A stretch of DNA of 6,011 bases from Candidatus Stercoripulliclostridium pullicola (GTDB lineage: Bacteria; Bacillota; Clostridia; Christensenellales; DTU072), in contig JADINF010000164.1 in assembly GCA_017694145.1 (NCBI GenBank), positions 1-6,011 on the forward strand, written 5' to 3'. Position 1 is the stretch's first letter. Each line of letters begins with the position of its first letter. Of the stretch, positions 5,435-6,011 are shown in pieces. The notes under the pieces were generated by a model, which ran no database searches, had not been told where the DNA came from, and saw nothing but the letters and a program-made list of their open reading frames with translations. A program made the translations under genes and the position numbers.

Positions 5435-5941
5435 ATGGCAGGACAGGACAAACATTATTTATCCATGCTCGTCGAGAACGTGGCGGGCGTATTGAGCCGC
5501 ATTTCGGGGCTTATTGCCCGCAGAGGCTACAATATAGACTCCCTCTCGGTATGCGCTACCGAGGACGCGCGCTATTCGCGCATGACTATAGAACTGCAGG
5601 CGGACGAGAGGACTTTCAAGCAAATACAGGCACAGCTCGCCAAACAAGCCGAAGTCGTCAAGCTCGTCGAACTCGGCACCTCCGACAGCGTTCTCCGCGA
5701 ACTCCTGCTCATCAAGATCCGTTGCGACAAGACGCAGATACCGGAGATCGCCGACCTCAATTCCATTTACAAAGCTAAAACGGTGGACATAACCTCTTCG
5801 AGCATGACTCTCGAACTTACGGGAAAAGCGGATAAACTGGACAGCTTCATCGACATGCTCCGTCCTTACGGAATAATAGAAATGGCGAGAAGCGGATCTT
5901 CCGCTCTCCAGCGCGGAAGCGGCTGTCTCAGAGAAGGTTGA
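5435..5941 (+). CDS. ilvN: Acetolactate synthase small (regulatory) subunit
   Basis: This subunit binds IlvB, raises its activity and confers feedback inhibition by valine. The 168 residues match the IlvH/IlvN length. The N-terminal ACT domain (about 6-80) contains LSMLVENVAGVLSRISGL and RRGYNIDSLSV, the most conserved block of the family. Asn15, Gly18 and Asn33 align with Asn11, Gly14 and Asn29 of E. coli IlvH, the valine-site residues, so valine sensitivity is expected. The C-terminal domain (about 85-160) has RELLLIKI and ends in the family's ARSG..ALQRG pattern. The start ATG at 5435 is preceded by AGAGGT (5421-5426), 8 nt away. The gene lies 40 nt after ilvB with no terminator between, so the two are co-transcribed. 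It could equally be named ilvH; the name does not change the role. Confidence 0.96.
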   Translation: MAGQDKHYLSMLVENVAGVLSRISGLIARRGYNIDSLSVCATEDARYSRMTIELQADERTFKQIQAQLAKQAEVVKLVELGTSDSVLRELLLIKIRCDKTQIPEIADLNSIYKAKTVDITSSSMTLELTGKADKLDSFIDMLRPYGIIEMARSGSSALQRGSGCLREG

Positions 5942-5946
5942 AGGAA

Positions 5947-6011
5947 ATGAAAGTCGAAGTCCTCGACACAACGTTGCGCGACGGCGCGCAACACAGGCAG
6001 GTAAGTTATTC
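5947..6011 (+). CDS. cimA: Citramalate synthase-like (CimA / isopropylmalate synthase family), partial at right edge
   Basis: Only 21 complete codons are present. They read MKVEVLDTTLRDGAQ, then HRQVSYS-like residues. DTTLRDG is the N-terminal signature of the HMGL-like aldolase family (LeuA, CimA, homocitrate synthase), in which Arg and Asp contribute to the metal and substrate site. GAQ, rather than the GEQ usual in isopropylmalate synthase, favours CimA, which makes citramalate from pyruvate and acetyl-CoA for isoleucine. The ATG lies 5 nt after the ilvN stop; the ribosome site GAAGG (5933-5937) is inside the ilvN end, so translation is probably coupled. The pairing with ilvBN fits a branched-chain amino acid operon. 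The gene symbol is tentative because the discriminating C-terminal domain is outside the window. Confidence 0.72.
   Translation, partial: MKVEVLDTTLRDGAQHRQVSY

Noticed and set aside
5459..5971. 170-codon open frame antisense to ilvN
   Set aside because: It lies opposite a strongly conserved ACT-domain gene, has no family resemblance, and its start lies inside the next gene.

Overview
The window reads as chromosomal DNA from a Gram-positive anaerobe-like bacterium, most likely Bacillota (Clostridia). The basis is AGGAGG-type ribosome sites, strong TTGACA/TATAAT promoters with short leaders, two lipoprotein signal peptides, InlB-type B-repeats, and a 6S RNA candidate beside dtd (a neighbourhood known from Bacillus). 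This placement is inferred from protein style and layout; there is no 16S or other marker. No mobile element, CRISPR array or tRNA was found.

Layout. (1) Positions 1-542, minus strand: the N-terminal 160 residues of a lipoprotein with two InlB/Flg_new-like repeats, running off the left edge, with a clear promoter. (2) Positions 692-913, plus strand: a 50-residue zinc-ribbon protein with a strong ribosome site and its own UUCG-loop terminator. (3) Positions 1013-1818, minus strand: promoter, a structured RNA best explained as 6S RNA (ssrS), its terminator, then dtd (D-aminoacyl-tRNA deacylase) starting at GTG. (4) Positions 1860-3708, minus strand: a large secreted lipoprotein with an alpha/beta-hydrolase-like core whose nucleophile position holds Asn, plus a C-terminal Cna-B/carboxypeptidase-regulatory-like beta domain. 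(5) Positions 3792-6011, plus strand: a divergently transcribed branched-chain amino acid operon with ilvB, ilvN and the first 21 codons of a citramalate/isopropylmalate synthase-family gene.

How the parts fit. IlvB and IlvN would form acetohydroxyacid synthase, and the next gene begins like CimA, which would supply 2-oxobutyrate for isoleucine from pyruvate and acetyl-CoA. IlvN keeps the valine-site residues, so feedback control at the protein level is expected; the ilv leader is too short for a T-box. dtd clears D-amino acids from tRNA. The two lipoproteins are cell-surface proteins of unknown substrate.

The points most worth checking are the 6S RNA with its alternative pairings, the unusual set of active-site substitutions in IlvB (including Trp to Leu at the 2-oxobutyrate specificity position), and the lipase-like lipoprotein that has lost its catalytic Ser. 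I did not see a convincing wholly new system.
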